The translations under genes and the position numbers were made by a program. Below the pieces are notes generated by a model. It did not search any database. It was not told the origin of the DNA and saw nothing but the letters and a program-made list of their open reading frames with translations. A DNA stretch of 64,000 bases from CAVRIA01 sp963721115 (GTDB taxonomy: Bacteria; Desulfobacterota; Binatia; HRBIN30; CADEER01), in the NCBI GenBank assembly GCA_963721115.1, contig CAVRIA010000022.1:34654-98653 (forward strand), read 5' to 3'. Of this stretch, positions 28,343 to 36,894 are shown in pieces (positions within the stretch are counted from its first letter, which is position 1; each line of letters opens with the position of its first letter).

Positions 28343-29218
28343 CTACTTGGTCGCGGTGGCGAGCAGAGCCGACATCTTCCCCTCCGCCTTGCGCAGGTCG
28401 TCCTCGTGCTTGAGCACCAGGTTCAGGGTCTGGCGCACGGAGGCCGGGTTCAGCTCCTTGATCTGCAGAGCGCGCAGCGCCCGCGCCCAGTCGAGCGTCT
28501 CGGCGATGCTCGGCTGCTTGTGGAGATCGAGCTTGCGCAGCGCGTGGACGAAGCGCGCCACCTGGGCCTGCAGCTTCGCGTCGAGGTCGGGCACCTTCAA
28601 CGCCACGATCTCGCGCTCCTTCTCGATGCCGGGGAAGTCGAGCCACAGATAGACGCAACGGCGCTTGAGCGCCTCCGACAGCTCGCGTGCCCGGTTCGAG
28701 GTCAGCACCACCGCCGGGCGGTACGCGGCGCGCACCGTCCCCAGCTCGGGAATGCTGACCTGGAAATCCGACAGCAGCTCCAGCAGGAAGGCCTCGAACT
28801 CCTCGTCCGCCTTGTCGATCTCGTCGATCAGCAGCACGACGCGGCGCGGCGCCGTGATGGCGCGCAGCAGCGGGCGCTCGAGCAGGTAGTCGCGCGAGAA
28901 GACGTGCTGCGTCACCTCTTCCCAGCCGAGGTCCTGGGCGCGGTCGGCCTGAATGCGCAGCAGCTGCTTCTGGTAGTTCCACTCGTACAGCGCCTTCGCC
29001 TCGTCGAGGCCCTCGTAGCACTGCAGGCGGATCAGCTCGGTGTGCAGCGTCTCGGCCAGAACCTTGCCGATCTCCGTCTTGCCGGCCCCCGCCGGCCCCT
29101 CGATGAGCAGCGGCTTCTCCAGCGTGAGAGCCAGGAAGAGCACGGTCTCCACCGCCTCGGTGGTGATGTAGCGAGAGCGCTCGAGCCCTGCGCGCACGGT
29201 ATCGCGGCCGACGTCCAC
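28343..29218 (-). CDS. MoxR-family AAA+ ATPase (copy 1)
   Basis: A 291-residue MoxR ATPase. Walker A is EGPAGAGKTE, Walker B is VVLLIDEIDKAD, sensor 1 is VVLTSNRARE, and the arginine finger is in SEALKRRCVYLWLDFP. KIKELNPASVRQTLNLVLKHEDD is the C-terminal lid. The gene starts at 29218 and is divergent from the aldehyde dehydrogenase gene. It is expected to work with the VWA protein downstream in the assembly of a metalloenzyme or membrane complex. A second MoxR (62998-63881) shares the layout but lacks a VWA partner in this window. Confidence 0.9.
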   Translation of the reverse strand: MDVGRDTVRAGLERSRYITTEAVETVLFLALTLEKPLLIEGPAGAGKTEIGKVLAETLHTELIRLQCYEGLDEAKALYEWNYQKQLLRIQADRAQDLGWEEVTQHVFSRDYLLERPLLRAITAPRRVVLLIDEIDKADEEFEAFLLELLSDFQVSIPELGTVRAAYRPAVVLTSNRARELSEALKRRCVYLWLDFPGIEKEREIVALKVPDLDAKLQAQVARFVHALRKLDLHKQPSIAETLDWARALRALQIKELNPASVRQTLNLVLKHEDDLRKAEGKMSALLATATK

Positions 29219-29417
29219 GGCCGGGGATCATGGACGGCTGCACGACGGGGCGTCAAGGGATCTTCGCCCGGTGAAATCGTGCGGCGTCGGCTCGGCCGCC
29301 AGCGGGCGGGCCTGCCTGCCTTGCCTCGCGTGGTCGTTTCGGGGGAGAATGAAAATCTCCCGGTTACGGCTCGCGCGGGTCGTTCGGCCGGAATTCCCCA
29401 GAACGAGGAGACGATCC

Positions 29418-30854
29418 ATGGCTCAGACGGCACAGCTCCGCAAGCTGGAGGCGATCGAGAACGAGGCGCAGCGCGTGTTTGCGCTGCAGCGGCAGGCGTA
29501 CCTGCGGCATCCGTACCCGAGCCTGGAGGAGCGCCGAGCGAACCTGACCAAGCTGGAGAAGATCCTGGTCGACAACGTCGACGCCATCGCCGAGGCGATC
29601 AACCGCGACTTCGGCAACCGCAGCGCCGAAGAGACGAAGATGCTCGAGATCTTCGGCTGCGTCGACGGCATCCGCCAGGCGCGCCGCAAGCTGAAGAAAT
29701 GGATGAAGCCGCAGCGCCGCCACGTATCGATGCTGTTCGCCACCGGCAAGAACCGCGTCATCCCGCAGCCCAAGGGGGTCGTCGGCATCGTCTCGCCGTG
29801 GAACTACCCGCTCTTCCTCACCGTCAGCCCGCTGACCAGCGTCCTGGCGGCCGGCAACCGGGCGATGATCAAGATGGCGACCAACTCGCAGAACCTGTGC
29901 CGGCTCCTGGCCGAGAAATTCGCCGCGCAGTTCGCGGAGGACACGGTCGCGATCCTTCCCGGCGTGCGCGCCCAGGACTTCTCGACCCTGCCCTACGACC
30001 ACATCATCTTCACTGGCTCGGCCGACGCCGGCCGCAACGTCATGCGGTCCGCGGCCGAGAACCTCACCCCGGTGACGCTGGAGCTGGGCGGCAAGTCGCC
30101 GACCATCATCTGCGACGACTTCGACGTCGAGACCGCCGCCTCGCGCATCCTCTACGGCAAGTACATCAACGCCGGGCAGACCTGCCTGGCCCCCGACTAC
30201 CTGTTCGTCCCCGAGGGCAAGCGCGACCAGTTCGTCGAGGCGGCCAAGAAGATCATGGCGGAGCGCTACCCGGACACCAACGACCGCAGCTACACGTCGA
30301 TCATCGACGAGAAGTCGTACAAGCGACTGCGGGCGACGCTGGAGGACGCCGAGAAGAAGGGGGCGAAGGTCGTCCCGCTCGTCCCCGGCGCCTCCTTCAA
30401 CGACGAGATGCGCAAGATTCCGCCGCACCTGGTCCTCGACGCCAGCGAGGACATGACCATCATGCGCGAGGAGATCTTCGGGCCGCTCTTTCCGGTCAAG
30501 ACCTACCGCAGCCTCGACGAGGTCATCGAGTACGTCAACTCGAAGGACCGCCCGCTCGGGTTCTATTTCTTCACCAACGACAAGGCGCGCGAGGAGAAGC
30601 TCCTGTACGGAACGATCTCCGGCGGCGTGACCGTCAACAACTGCGTCCTGCACGTCGCCCAGCACGACATGCCCTTCGGCGGCATCGGCGCCAGCGGAAT
30701 GGGCCAGTACCACGGCTACGAGGGCTTCCTCGAGTTCAGCAAGCTGCGGCCGGTGTTCACCAGCCCGAAGATGAAGGGCGTCGAGATGTTCTACCCGCCG
30801 TACACGAAGCGCCACTCGCGCCTCTTCAATCTGCTGCTGAAGTTCAAGCGCTAG
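29418..30854 (+). CDS. Coniferyl-type aldehyde dehydrogenase
   Basis: A 478-residue NAD(P)-dependent aldehyde dehydrogenase. Cofactor-binding SPWNYPLFLT and FTGSADAGRNVM, catalytic Glu in LELGGKSP, and catalytic Cys in NAGQTCLAPDY are present. The pattern near the Cys and the C-terminal YPPYTKRHSRLFNLL place it in the short class 3 group (coniferyl and fatty aldehyde dehydrogenases, membrane-associated in some members). GAGGAG at 29405-29410 gives a well-placed site before the ATG at 29418. It would oxidise aldehydes produced by P450 or oxygenase activity; the link is inference. Two palindromic elements follow the stop. Confidence 0.92.
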   Translation: MAQTAQLRKLEAIENEAQRVFALQRQAYLRHPYPSLEERRANLTKLEKILVDNVDAIAEAINRDFGNRSAEETKMLEIFGCVDGIRQARRKLKKWMKPQRRHVSMLFATGKNRVIPQPKGVVGIVSPWNYPLFLTVSPLTSVLAAGNRAMIKMATNSQNLCRLLAEKFAAQFAEDTVAILPGVRAQDFSTLPYDHIIFTGSADAGRNVMRSAAENLTPVTLELGGKSPTIICDDFDVETAASRILYGKYINAGQTCLAPDYLFVPEGKRDQFVEAAKKIMAERYPDTNDRSYTSIIDEKSYKRLRATLEDAEKKGAKVVPLVPGASFNDEMRKIPPHLVLDASEDMTIMREEIFGPLFPVKTYRSLDEVIEYVNSKDRPLGFYFFTNDKAREEKLLYGTISGGVTVNNCVLHVAQHDMPFGGIGASGMGQYHGYEGFLEFSKLRPVFTSPKMKGVEMFYPPYTKRHSRLFNLLLKFKR

Positions 30855-30856
30855 CG

Positions 30857-30951
30857 AGTGAAGCCTCTACAGAGGTAATGGGAGGGCGAGCCTCCCGGCG
30901 AGCTTGGCTTGCACAGTGCGGCTCGGCAGGAGCCTCGCTCTCCCGTTCACT
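30857..30951. mobile_element. ~95-bp imperfect palindromic repeat
   Basis: Outer hexamers AGTGAA and TTCACT (30857-30862 and 30946-30951) and inner arms GGGAGGGCGAGCCTCC and GGAGCCTCGCTCTCCC (14 of 16 paired) fold into a long hairpin centred near 30905. The word GGGAGGGCGAG...CCTCGC is common in palindromic repeats of planctomycetes and other phyla (recollection). It begins three bases after the aldehyde dehydrogenase stop. Confidence 0.75.
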
Positions 30952-30962
30952 ACGCTGGTGAG

Positions 30963-31119
30963 GCTGTCGATTTTCTCCTGGCGAGAGAAGCGACTCCGAC
31001 TTCCCCCTTTGGAAAAGGGGGATTGAGGGGGATTTGTCCGAACGAATCCATCTCAAAATCCCCCCTGACCCCCCTTTTCCAAAGGGGGGAATCTCGACCC
31101 TCGAGAAAATCGACAGACC
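30963..31119. mobile_element. 157-bp MITE-like nested palindrome flanked by CTGGTGAG
   Basis: Outer 14-bp perfect arms (CTGTCGATTTTCTC at 30964-30977 and its complement at 31103-31116) surround near-perfect inner arms of about 36 bp rich in CCCCCTTTGGAAAAGGGGG (30990-31026 and 31057-31093). CTGGTGAG is present on both sides (30955-30962 and 31120-31127), consistent with an 8-bp target-site duplication. It occupies the convergent gap between the aldehyde dehydrogenase and SCP2-hydrolase genes. Confidence 0.8.
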
Positions 31120-31136
31120 CTGGTGAGAGGCGGTCC

Positions 31137-32339
31137 TCAGTCGTCGTCCTCCGTCAGAAAGGAGGCGATGGCGGCGTGCGTCTGCGCGGGGACCTCCACC
31201 TGGGGGACGTGCCCGCAGTCGAGCACCAGCTGGCGGGCGCCGGGGAGCGCGCTGCGCACGTGCGCGGCGAAGGCGACGGGAACGAGCGTGTCGCGTTGGC
31301 CCCAGACGAAAAGGGAGGGCGCCTCGAGCCGCGAGAGGCGGGTCCAGAAGCCCTTCGCCCCGTGCGGCTCCTCGAGGTAGATCTGGCGCGCCGCGGCGTA
31401 GAACGCCATGCGCCCGCGCGGCGTCAGATAGGTGCGCAGGAACTCGTCGACGCCCGCCTGCACCCAGTTGGATTCCGCGACGGGAATGATGCGGTGCACG
31501 ATCGCCTCGACCACCCGGCGCGGCGCGATCTGAATGAGGCCGAGCTCCGGGCGCAGCAGACGGACCAGCGGCGCCCACGGCCGCTCGCGCCGCCAGGCGA
31601 GAGAGGGGGCCAGCAGGACCAGCCTGCGCACCCGCTCGCGATGGCGCAGCCCGACTTCGAGGGCGGCGCGACCCCCCATGCTGTTGCCGATGACGTGCGC
31701 CCGGTCCAGATCCAGGGCGTCCATCAGGTGAACGACGGAGCGGGCGAAGAACGGTGGGTGGTACCCCGCCCGCAGGGGCTTGACCGAGTCGCCGAATCCG
31801 GGCAGGTCGAGCGCGACGCAGCGAAAGGAGCCCGCCAGCGCGGAGACCGTCGGCAGGAACGATCCCTTCGTCGCCCCGAGACCGTGGATCAAGAGGACGG
31901 GCTCGCCGGTGCCGGCCTCGAGAATGGAGATCCGCCCCGATTCGGTCTCGACGCCCCGGAAGCGCAGCCGCTCGGGCCCGGTAATTCCGCTGGTCGCGGC
32001 GAGAAACCCGACTCCCAGGTGGAGATTGCGGCGAATGAGGAGGCGACCGCTGCGGTACGCATCCATGCCGCCGCGCAGATCGCCCGCGATGGCCTCCCAC
32101 GTGGCGCGATCGGCGGTGAGGGAGGCGTCGGCCTCCACCCGGGCGTCGGCCTTGGCGATCGACGCGCCGCCGGCGCCGGCGATCACGTCCCATTGTCCCT
32201 CGCCGAGAGCGATCAGGCGGATGCGAGCGCGCCCTGCCGGTGCGTCGAAGACGCTCGCATCGAAACGCTCGAGGAGAACGTCAATGCTTCCGAGTGGTGA
32301 GCCGGAAGTGCCGGCCGCGCCGATGTGCGCCGAAGCCAT
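31137..32339 (-). CDS. SCP2-type sterol-binding domain fused to alpha/beta hydrolase
   Basis: A 400-residue fusion. Residues about 20-130 resemble an SCP2/sterol-carrier domain (RIRLIALGEGQWDVIAG, then ADASLTADRATWEAIAGDLRGGMDAYRSGRLLIRRN read by eye as the ligand-tunnel strands). Residues about 150-395 form an alpha/beta hydrolase: oxyanion motif LIHGLGATKGS, nucleophile elbow GNSMGG, acid in WGQRDTLVP and His in DCGHVPQVE. The combination suggests that a lipid or terpenoid ester is bound and hydrolysed. ATG at 32339 is chosen; an in-frame upstream start at 32405 adds Gly-rich sequence. It lies next to a phytanoyl-CoA dioxygenase-like gene on the same strand, 102 bp apart, which fits a branched-lipid pathway. 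Confidence 0.85.
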   Translation of the reverse strand: MASAHIGAAGTSGSPLGSIDVLLERFDASVFDAPAGRARIRLIALGEGQWDVIAGAGGASIAKADARVEADASLTADRATWEAIAGDLRGGMDAYRSGRLLIRRNLHLGVGFLAATSGITGPERLRFRGVETESGRISILEAGTGEPVLLIHGLGATKGSFLPTVSALAGSFRCVALDLPGFGDSVKPLRAGYHPPFFARSVVHLMDALDLDRAHVIGNSMGGRAALEVGLRHRERVRRLVLLAPSLAWRRERPWAPLVRLLRPELGLIQIAPRRVVEAIVHRIIPVAESNWVQAGVDEFLRTYLTPRGRMAFYAAARQIYLEEPHGAKGFWTRLSRLEAPSLFVWGQRDTLVPVAFAAHVRSALPGARQLVLDCGHVPQVEVPAQTHAAIASFLTEDDD

Positions 32340-32441
32340 GCTGCCTTCGCCTTCGCCTTCGTCTCCAGATCGTGGTCCGCCCGCCCCTGTCGCTCGCGCC
32401 GCCACGCCACACGGCCCTGCCCTTGTCGGGCGGTTGAGTCG

Positions 32442-33284
32442 TCAGGTCGGGGACTTGCCGGCGTCCCAGATCATTCCCTGTCCCTTCCCGCCGAGCAGGT
32501 CGATCGGGTCGGTCTTTTCGATGTGGCCGATGAGGCCGTTGTAGACGCCGTAGCCGCACAGGCGCTGCAGGCGGCGGGAGAAGCGAGCGGCGATCTCGAG
32601 CGGGATGCCGAGCTGCTGATTCTCCTGCTGGCGGATGTAGCCGGCGCAGTAGTTCATGGCGATGCCGATACGGGGCTTCTCCGTCCGGTTGGCGCCGCCG
32701 CCGTGCCACAGGCTGCCGTGCCAGACGAGGACGCTTCCCTTCGCCATCTCCGCGGCGACGCTGTCGTAGTGCTGCCCGTAGACCGGCGACTGATCCGCCA
32801 GATGGGAGCCCGGCACCAGCCGCGTCGCGCCGTTCTCTTCCGTGAAGTCGGTCAGTGCCCACATGGAGTTGCAGACGAAGGGCACGTGCGGCTTGGCGAC
32901 CGGCATCAGCTGGTCGTCGGCATGAATCGGCTGCGCCGTCTCGCCCGGCAGGATCTTGATCGACGACAGCGAGGAGATGAGACAGCCGGGATCCAAGACC
33001 CCTTCCACGACCGGCAGCACGTTCTCGTACACGGGGACGCGTTCCCACACCACGCCGTGCACCAACAGGTTGTACACGCGCAGCGTGCGGTGCCCTTCGA
33101 ACTCGTTCTCCGCCGGCACGACGTCGCGCTCTCGCTCCAGGCGCTCGAGATCCTCGGTGAGGGCGTCGATCAGCTCCGGCTCGATGGCGTTCTCGACGAT
33201 GGAGTAGCCGTCGCGTCGGATCCGCTCCAGATGTCTTTCGATGTCTCTACCTTCGAGCAACGGCCATCCCTCTGCGAGCGGCAC
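32442..33284 (-). CDS. Phytanoyl-CoA dioxygenase (PhyH) family protein
   Basis: A 280-residue Fe(II)/2-oxoglutarate oxygenase of the PhyH type. The triad HxD is in IHADDQL and the distal His in LWHGGGANRTEKPRIGI, where the Arg could bind 2-oxoglutarate. RDGYSIVENAIEPELID is the usual N-terminal block. Relatives hydroxylate alpha carbons of branched acyl-CoAs, halogenate or epimerise natural products, so the exact activity is uncertain. It directly precedes the SCP2-hydrolase gene on the same strand. Confidence 0.85.
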   Translation of the reverse strand: MPLAEGWPLLEGRDIERHLERIRRDGYSIVENAIEPELIDALTEDLERLERERDVVPAENEFEGHRTLRVYNLLVHGVVWERVPVYENVLPVVEGVLDPGCLISSLSSIKILPGETAQPIHADDQLMPVAKPHVPFVCNSMWALTDFTEENGATRLVPGSHLADQSPVYGQHYDSVAAEMAKGSVLVWHGSLWHGGGANRTEKPRIGIAMNYCAGYIRQQENQQLGIPLEIAARFSRRLQRLCGYGVYNGLIGHIEKTDPIDLLGGKGQGMIWDAGKSPT

Positions 33285-33610
33285 GCATCATAACCGAGCC
33301 ACGAACGCTTCGCCAAGGCCGAGAAGTCCCTATGAGGTCGGACGAACTCGGCTCTTTTGTAGTTTCCAACCGCCGGGCGCGATTGGTCGATGCTGCGCCG
33401 GGGTGGCGGCGAGGCGCCGGAGAGCGGAAAACTTTGCGGCACCTGAGCAACGCCATGCACAGTTCCGGAGCACCGCGGCCGCTCCCCGGCAGCATTCTCG
33501 ATTTGCCGTGCATCGTCGTTCGACGTGGCACGAGAGCCGCTTCTCCAAACGACAGCAGAGCCTGTGACAATGCTGGTGATTCGCACGGGTAATCGGGAAG
33601 GAGGTTTGGC
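33285..33610. other. 325-bp region between PhyH start and small gene
   Basis: Reading frames of 60-120 codons exist on both strands but show no recognisable domain, no good ribosome-binding site and basic or Arg/Pro-rich composition. No clear promoter hexamers were found. The strand divergence means it should hold promoters for both the PhyH operon and the small gene. Confidence 0.5.
33596..33604 (+). promoter_or_regulatory. Strong Shine-Dalgarno before the hidden small gene
   Basis: GGAAGGAGG, six bases before ATG 33611. It is one of the best ribosome-binding sites in the window and is the main reason to call the small gene. Confidence 0.8.
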
Positions 33611-33773
33611 ATGACCAACGCTCATTCGTCCGAGAGAATTGCGAGAGGGAGGATCACTCGGCAACCCGCGCGTACGCCGGTGGCGCGACGCGGACGCCCC
33701 CCGGCCGGCCAGCGATCACCGGGTTTCCTCGGACGACAGCTCGGAGGCGATCGTTTTCTGGGACGAGGTCTGA
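33611..33773 (+). CDS. Small ~53-residue protein hidden by one extra base
   Basis: With ATG 33611 and the strong Shine-Dalgarno above, the first frame reads MTNAHSSERIAR and then loses sense, running over the end of the opposite gene. Dropping one base near 33645 gives EGGSLGNPRVRRWRD, ADAPRPASDHRVSSDD and SSEAIVFWDEV with a stop at 33771-33773, seven bases short of the stop of the convergent decarboxylase-like gene. The repaired product has a basic middle and an acidic end, typical of a real small protein. No family is recognised. The repair is an inference; without it, the frame continues 65 codons into the neighbour. Confidence 0.5.
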
Positions 33774-33779
33774 GCTTCG

Positions 33780-34535
33780 TCAGAATGCCTCGGCCGCTTC
33801 GAAGCAGCCGTGCATGTGCTCCATCCACATGGTCATGACGGCTCGCTTCGGCAGGCCGAGGCTGCGCAGCTCGTCGGCGATCGGGTGTTGGCCGAGGGCG
33901 ATCTCCGCCCCGCCCAGACGGAACCCCACGCCGCGCCCGCCCGAGGAGAACGCCGTCTTGTGCGGCACGCCGTCAATGAACGAGTAGGTGACCATCGTCG
34001 AGTCCGGCAGCTCGCGTGTGCCGCCGCGCGGCAGTGACAGCGTCAGCACGTGTGATCCGTCGGAGACGAGCTTGCACACGGTGCGGCTCTCCTCCTTCTT
34101 CATCTCGATGGTTTCCACCGTCTTCGGAAATCCCCAGATCGTGCAGCCCGCGTCGCGGGTGAAGCTGCCGGTCACCGGCAGCCTGTGAATGTATGTCGCC
34201 ACCCGGCCGCGCACGAAGTCCATCACCGTCCCCAGATAGGGCACGCCGCCGCTTCCCTTCTCGCGCACGAAGAACGCGATCGAAACTTCGTTGTACTCGC
34301 CGAGGTCGTTGTCGCGATACTCGATCGCGGCGATGCTGCACAGGGCTCGGCCCGGCAACACCTCGGGCACCTCCAGCACGTCGCCCGGGACCAGGCGGCG
34401 CGCGGCCGCCGCTGGCACCACGAAGGTGGCGGCTCCCGAGGAGGCATCGCGCACGCGGACGGGCAGGCGCACTTCCCGTCCTTGAATGGTGAACGTCGGC
34501 GTGTTTCCGGCTTTCGGCGCGGCCATGGCAGTCAT
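33780..34535 (-). CDS. Acetoacetate decarboxylase-like protein
   Basis: A 251-residue protein of the acetoacetate decarboxylase (ADC) superfamily. DLGEYNEVSIAFFVR is the conserved start of the fold, and GFPKTVETIEMKKEESRTVCKL corresponds to the region that carries the Schiff-base Lys in true ADC (here FPKTVE). The lysine environment is plausible but not proof of decarboxylase activity; many family members are aldolase-like or of unknown function. ATG at 34535 follows GGAG. Convergent with the small gene and divergent from thiD by 94 bp. Confidence 0.8.
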   Translation of the reverse strand: MTAMAAPKAGNTPTFTIQGREVRLPVRVRDASSGAATFVVPAAAARRLVPGDVLEVPEVLPGRALCSIAAIEYRDNDLGEYNEVSIAFFVREKGSGGVPYLGTVMDFVRGRVATYIHRLPVTGSFTRDAGCTIWGFPKTVETIEMKKEESRTVCKLVSDGSHVLTLSLPRGGTRELPDSTMVTYSFIDGVPHKTAFSSGGRGVGFRLGGAEIALGQHPIADELRSLGLPKRAVMTMWMEHMHGCFEAAEAF

Positions 34536-34629
34536 CGGCGTAGTCTCCTCGTCCACACACCTTCCCACGATCCGCCTGCGCCAGGCAAGGCGCTTGACGC
34601 GCGCCGACGTCCCGTGAAAGGCCTGCGGC

Positions 34630-35463
34630 ATGCACCGGCCTGGCGGCACCTCGGTACCGATTGCGCGGGCGCTGACGATCGCCGGGTCGGACTGCAGCGG
34701 CGGCGCCGGAATCCAGGCCGACCTCAAGACGTTCACCGTCTTTCGGGTCTACGGCATGAGCGCGATCACCGCGTTGACGGCGCAGAACACACGCGGCGTC
34801 AGCGGCATCTTTCCGGTCAGTCCCGAGTTCGTCCGCGCACAGATCGACGCCGTCGTCACCGACATCGGCGTCGATGCCGCCAAGACCGGCATGCTCGCCA
34901 GCCGCGAGGTCGTGTCGGCGGTGGCGGCCGCGGTGCGGGCCCACTCGATCTCGCCGCTCGTGGTCGACCCGGTCCTGGTGGCACAGAGCGGCGCGCCGCT
35001 CCTCGAGCCGGACGGGTGCGCCGCCCTGCGCGACGAGCTGCTTCCTCTGGCGGCGCTGGTGACGCCGAACGTTCCCGAGGCCGCCGCGCTGCTCGACATG
35101 CCGGTTCGCTCGCTCGCCGACATGCGCGAGGCGGCGGCGAGGCTGGTGCGGGCCGGGGCCCGCGCCGCTCTGGTGAAGGGCGGGCATTTGCCGGACGGTG
35201 ACGCGGTCGACGTTCTCCACGACGGCAGGGAGCTGCGCGAGCTACGCGCGCCGCGCGTGCACACGTCCGCGACGCACGGCACCGGTTGCCTGCTGGCGGC
35301 GGCGATCACCGCCGGCCTGGCGCAGGGCCGCGGACTGCACGAGGCGGTGGCACGCGCCAAACGCTTCATCGGCGTCGCCATCGCGGCGGGGCTGCCGCTC
35401 GGCGGCGGAGACGGCCCGGCCAATCCGCTCGCTTGGCTGGAAGAGCAGGAGCGGAACGGGTAG
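34630..35463 (+). CDS. thiD: Hydroxymethylpyrimidine/phosphomethylpyrimidine kinase
   Basis: A 277-residue ribokinase-fold kinase. ALTIAGSDCSGGAGIQADLKTF is the substrate-binding N-terminal block, VYGMSAITALTAQNTRGV the next, and the C-terminal HTSATHGTGCLLAAAITAGLA supplies the GTGC anion hole with the catalytic Cys/Asp position. It phosphorylates HMP and HMP-P in thiamine synthesis. No other thi genes or TPP riboswitch are nearby, so it may serve salvage or be regulated elsewhere. A C-terminal PANPLAWLEEQE is a common tail. Confidence 0.92.
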   Translation: MHRPGGTSVPIARALTIAGSDCSGGAGIQADLKTFTVFRVYGMSAITALTAQNTRGVSGIFPVSPEFVRAQIDAVVTDIGVDAAKTGMLASREVVSAVAAAVRAHSISPLVVDPVLVAQSGAPLLEPDGCAALRDELLPLAALVTPNVPEAAALLDMPVRSLADMREAAARLVRAGARAALVKGGHLPDGDAVDVLHDGRELRELRAPRVHTSATHGTGCLLAAAITAGLAQGRGLHEAVARAKRFIGVAIAAGLPLGGGDGPANPLAWLEEQERNG

Positions 35464-35547
35464 GAGAGGGCGCGAAAGACGAGCGAGCCCTCGCAGCGCC
35501 GAACGGCGCGCGGCGGGGACCGCTCGGAAACCGAAGGGGGAAATCGC

Positions 35548-36462
35548 ATGGCTGTCGAGTTCGGAGTGACGCTGCCGCAGATCAAGCGGACCTGGCAGGA
35601 GACCCGGACCGCGGCGGAGGAGATCGAGAGGCTCGGCTTCCACTCGGTCTGGTTCAACGACCACCTGTACGGGGTGCCGATGCCGCAGCTCCCGATCATG
35701 GAAGCGTGGACCGCGCTATCGGCCGTCGCCGCCGTGACGTCGCGCGTCCAGCTCGGCACGCTCGTCTCTCCGGTGGGTTTCCGCAACCCGGCGCTGCTGG
35801 CGAAGATGGCCGCCACGCTCGACCAGATCAGCGGCGGGCGGGTGATCGTCGGCCTCGGCGGCGGCTGGTTCGAGCAGGAGTTCCGCGGCTACGGGATGGA
35901 CTTCCCGCCGCTCCGGCAGCGGCTCGAGCAGCTCGACGAGGCGGTGCAGCTCATGCGCCGCATGTGGACCGAGGAGCAGGTGACGTTCGAGGGCAAGCAC
36001 TTTCGCACCGATGCGGTCTACTGCGAGCCGAAGCCGGTGCGGCGCCCGCCGGTGCTGATCGGCGGCGGCGGCGAGAAGGTGCTGATGCGACTGGTGGCAA
36101 AGCACGCCGACATCTGGAACAACCTGGCTGTGCACCAAGACCAGCTCGGACGAAAGATCGAGGTGCTGCGCGCGCACTGCCGCACGCTCGAGCGCACCCC
36201 GGCGACACTGGTCATCTCGCAGCAGACGATGGTGATCATCGGTCGCGACGACGAGGACGCGCGCGCCAAGACGGAGAAGGCGCAGCGCATCTACGGAGGC
36301 CACATGGGGTCGGGCATCGCCGGCACGCCTGAGCAGTGCATCGAGCACATTCGAGAGCTGCAGGCCCTCGGCTGCAGCCTGTTGATCATCGAGTTCTTCG
36401 GCCGCGACATCCGCGAGCCGGCCAGGCTCTTCGCGGACAAGGTAATGCCGGCGTTCAGTTGA
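35548..36462 (+). CDS. LLM-class flavin/F420-dependent oxidoreductase
   Basis: A 304-residue luciferase-like monooxygenase-fold enzyme. HSVWFNDHLYG, GTLVSPVGFRNPALLAKMAATLDQISGGRV and GLGGGWFEQEF are characteristic of the F420-dependent TIGR03560-type group, as is RRPPVLIGGGGEKVLMRLVAKHADIWNN. The cofactor (F420 or FMN) is not resolved by sequence inspection alone. Likely role: hydride transfer to an unsaturated or oxidised small molecule. 84 bases after thiD, possibly co-transcribed; no F420 biosynthesis gene is in the window. Confidence 0.85.
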   Translation: MAVEFGVTLPQIKRTWQETRTAAEEIERLGFHSVWFNDHLYGVPMPQLPIMEAWTALSAVAAVTSRVQLGTLVSPVGFRNPALLAKMAATLDQISGGRVIVGLGGGWFEQEFRGYGMDFPPLRQRLEQLDEAVQLMRRMWTEEQVTFEGKHFRTDAVYCEPKPVRRPPVLIGGGGEKVLMRLVAKHADIWNNLAVHQDQLGRKIEVLRAHCRTLERTPATLVISQQTMVIIGRDDEDARAKTEKAQRIYGGHMGSGIAGTPEQCIEHIRELQALGCSLLIIEFFGRDIREPARLFADKVMPAFS

Positions 36463-36488
36463 GCGCGACTGCTCCAGGGAGGAGTCAA

Positions 36489-36830
36489 ATGATCCGAGTT
36501 TCGCTGGCATTGCTCGTTTCGCTCTTCGTCCTGTGCGCTGCCGTGGCGTACGCGGGTCAGGGCGACGCCGGAAAGGTCGAGAAGGCGCCCTCGACCGCGA
36601 AGGAGGGGAGCCCGGAGGTGAAGCAGGGCGGGCGGGAGATCGGCGCCGGCTTCCGAAGCCTGGGCCACGGCATAAAGAACTTCTTCACCGGCAAGAGCTC
36701 GAAAGAGGACTTCAAGGAGACGAAGAAGATCGGCACGGGCTTCGGGGACATGGGCCGCGGCGTCGGCCACGATGTCAAGAAGGGCTTCAAGAAAGGTGAC
36801 GAGACGAAGCAGACGGAAGAGTCCCGGTAG
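36489..36830 (+). CDS. Small exported Lys/Gly-rich protein
   Basis: A 113-residue protein with signal peptide (VSLALLVSLFVLCAAVAYAG) and a mature part with repeated KKIGTGFGDMGRGVGHDVKKGF and EIGAGFRSLGHGIKNFF blocks, an imperfect duplication of a short glycine-containing amphipathic unit. GGGAGGAG precedes the ATG. It may be membrane-active or structural. No family was recognised. It is followed directly by the YceI-like gene. Confidence 0.6.
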   Translation: MIRVSLALLVSLFVLCAAVAYAGQGDAGKVEKAPSTAKEGSPEVKQGGREIGAGFRSLGHGIKNFFTGKSSKEDFKETKKIGTGFGDMGRGVGHDVKKGFKKGDETKQTEESR

Positions 36831-36894
36831 CCCCGGTACGGCCAGTGGTCCCGGGGGAGAACCCCTCGTCGCCATTCATTCGCCCGCGCGGCGC

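Noticed and set aside
34630..35463. TPP riboswitch upstream of thiD
   Set aside because: No conserved TPP-aptamer core could be recognised in the 94-bp divergent leader.
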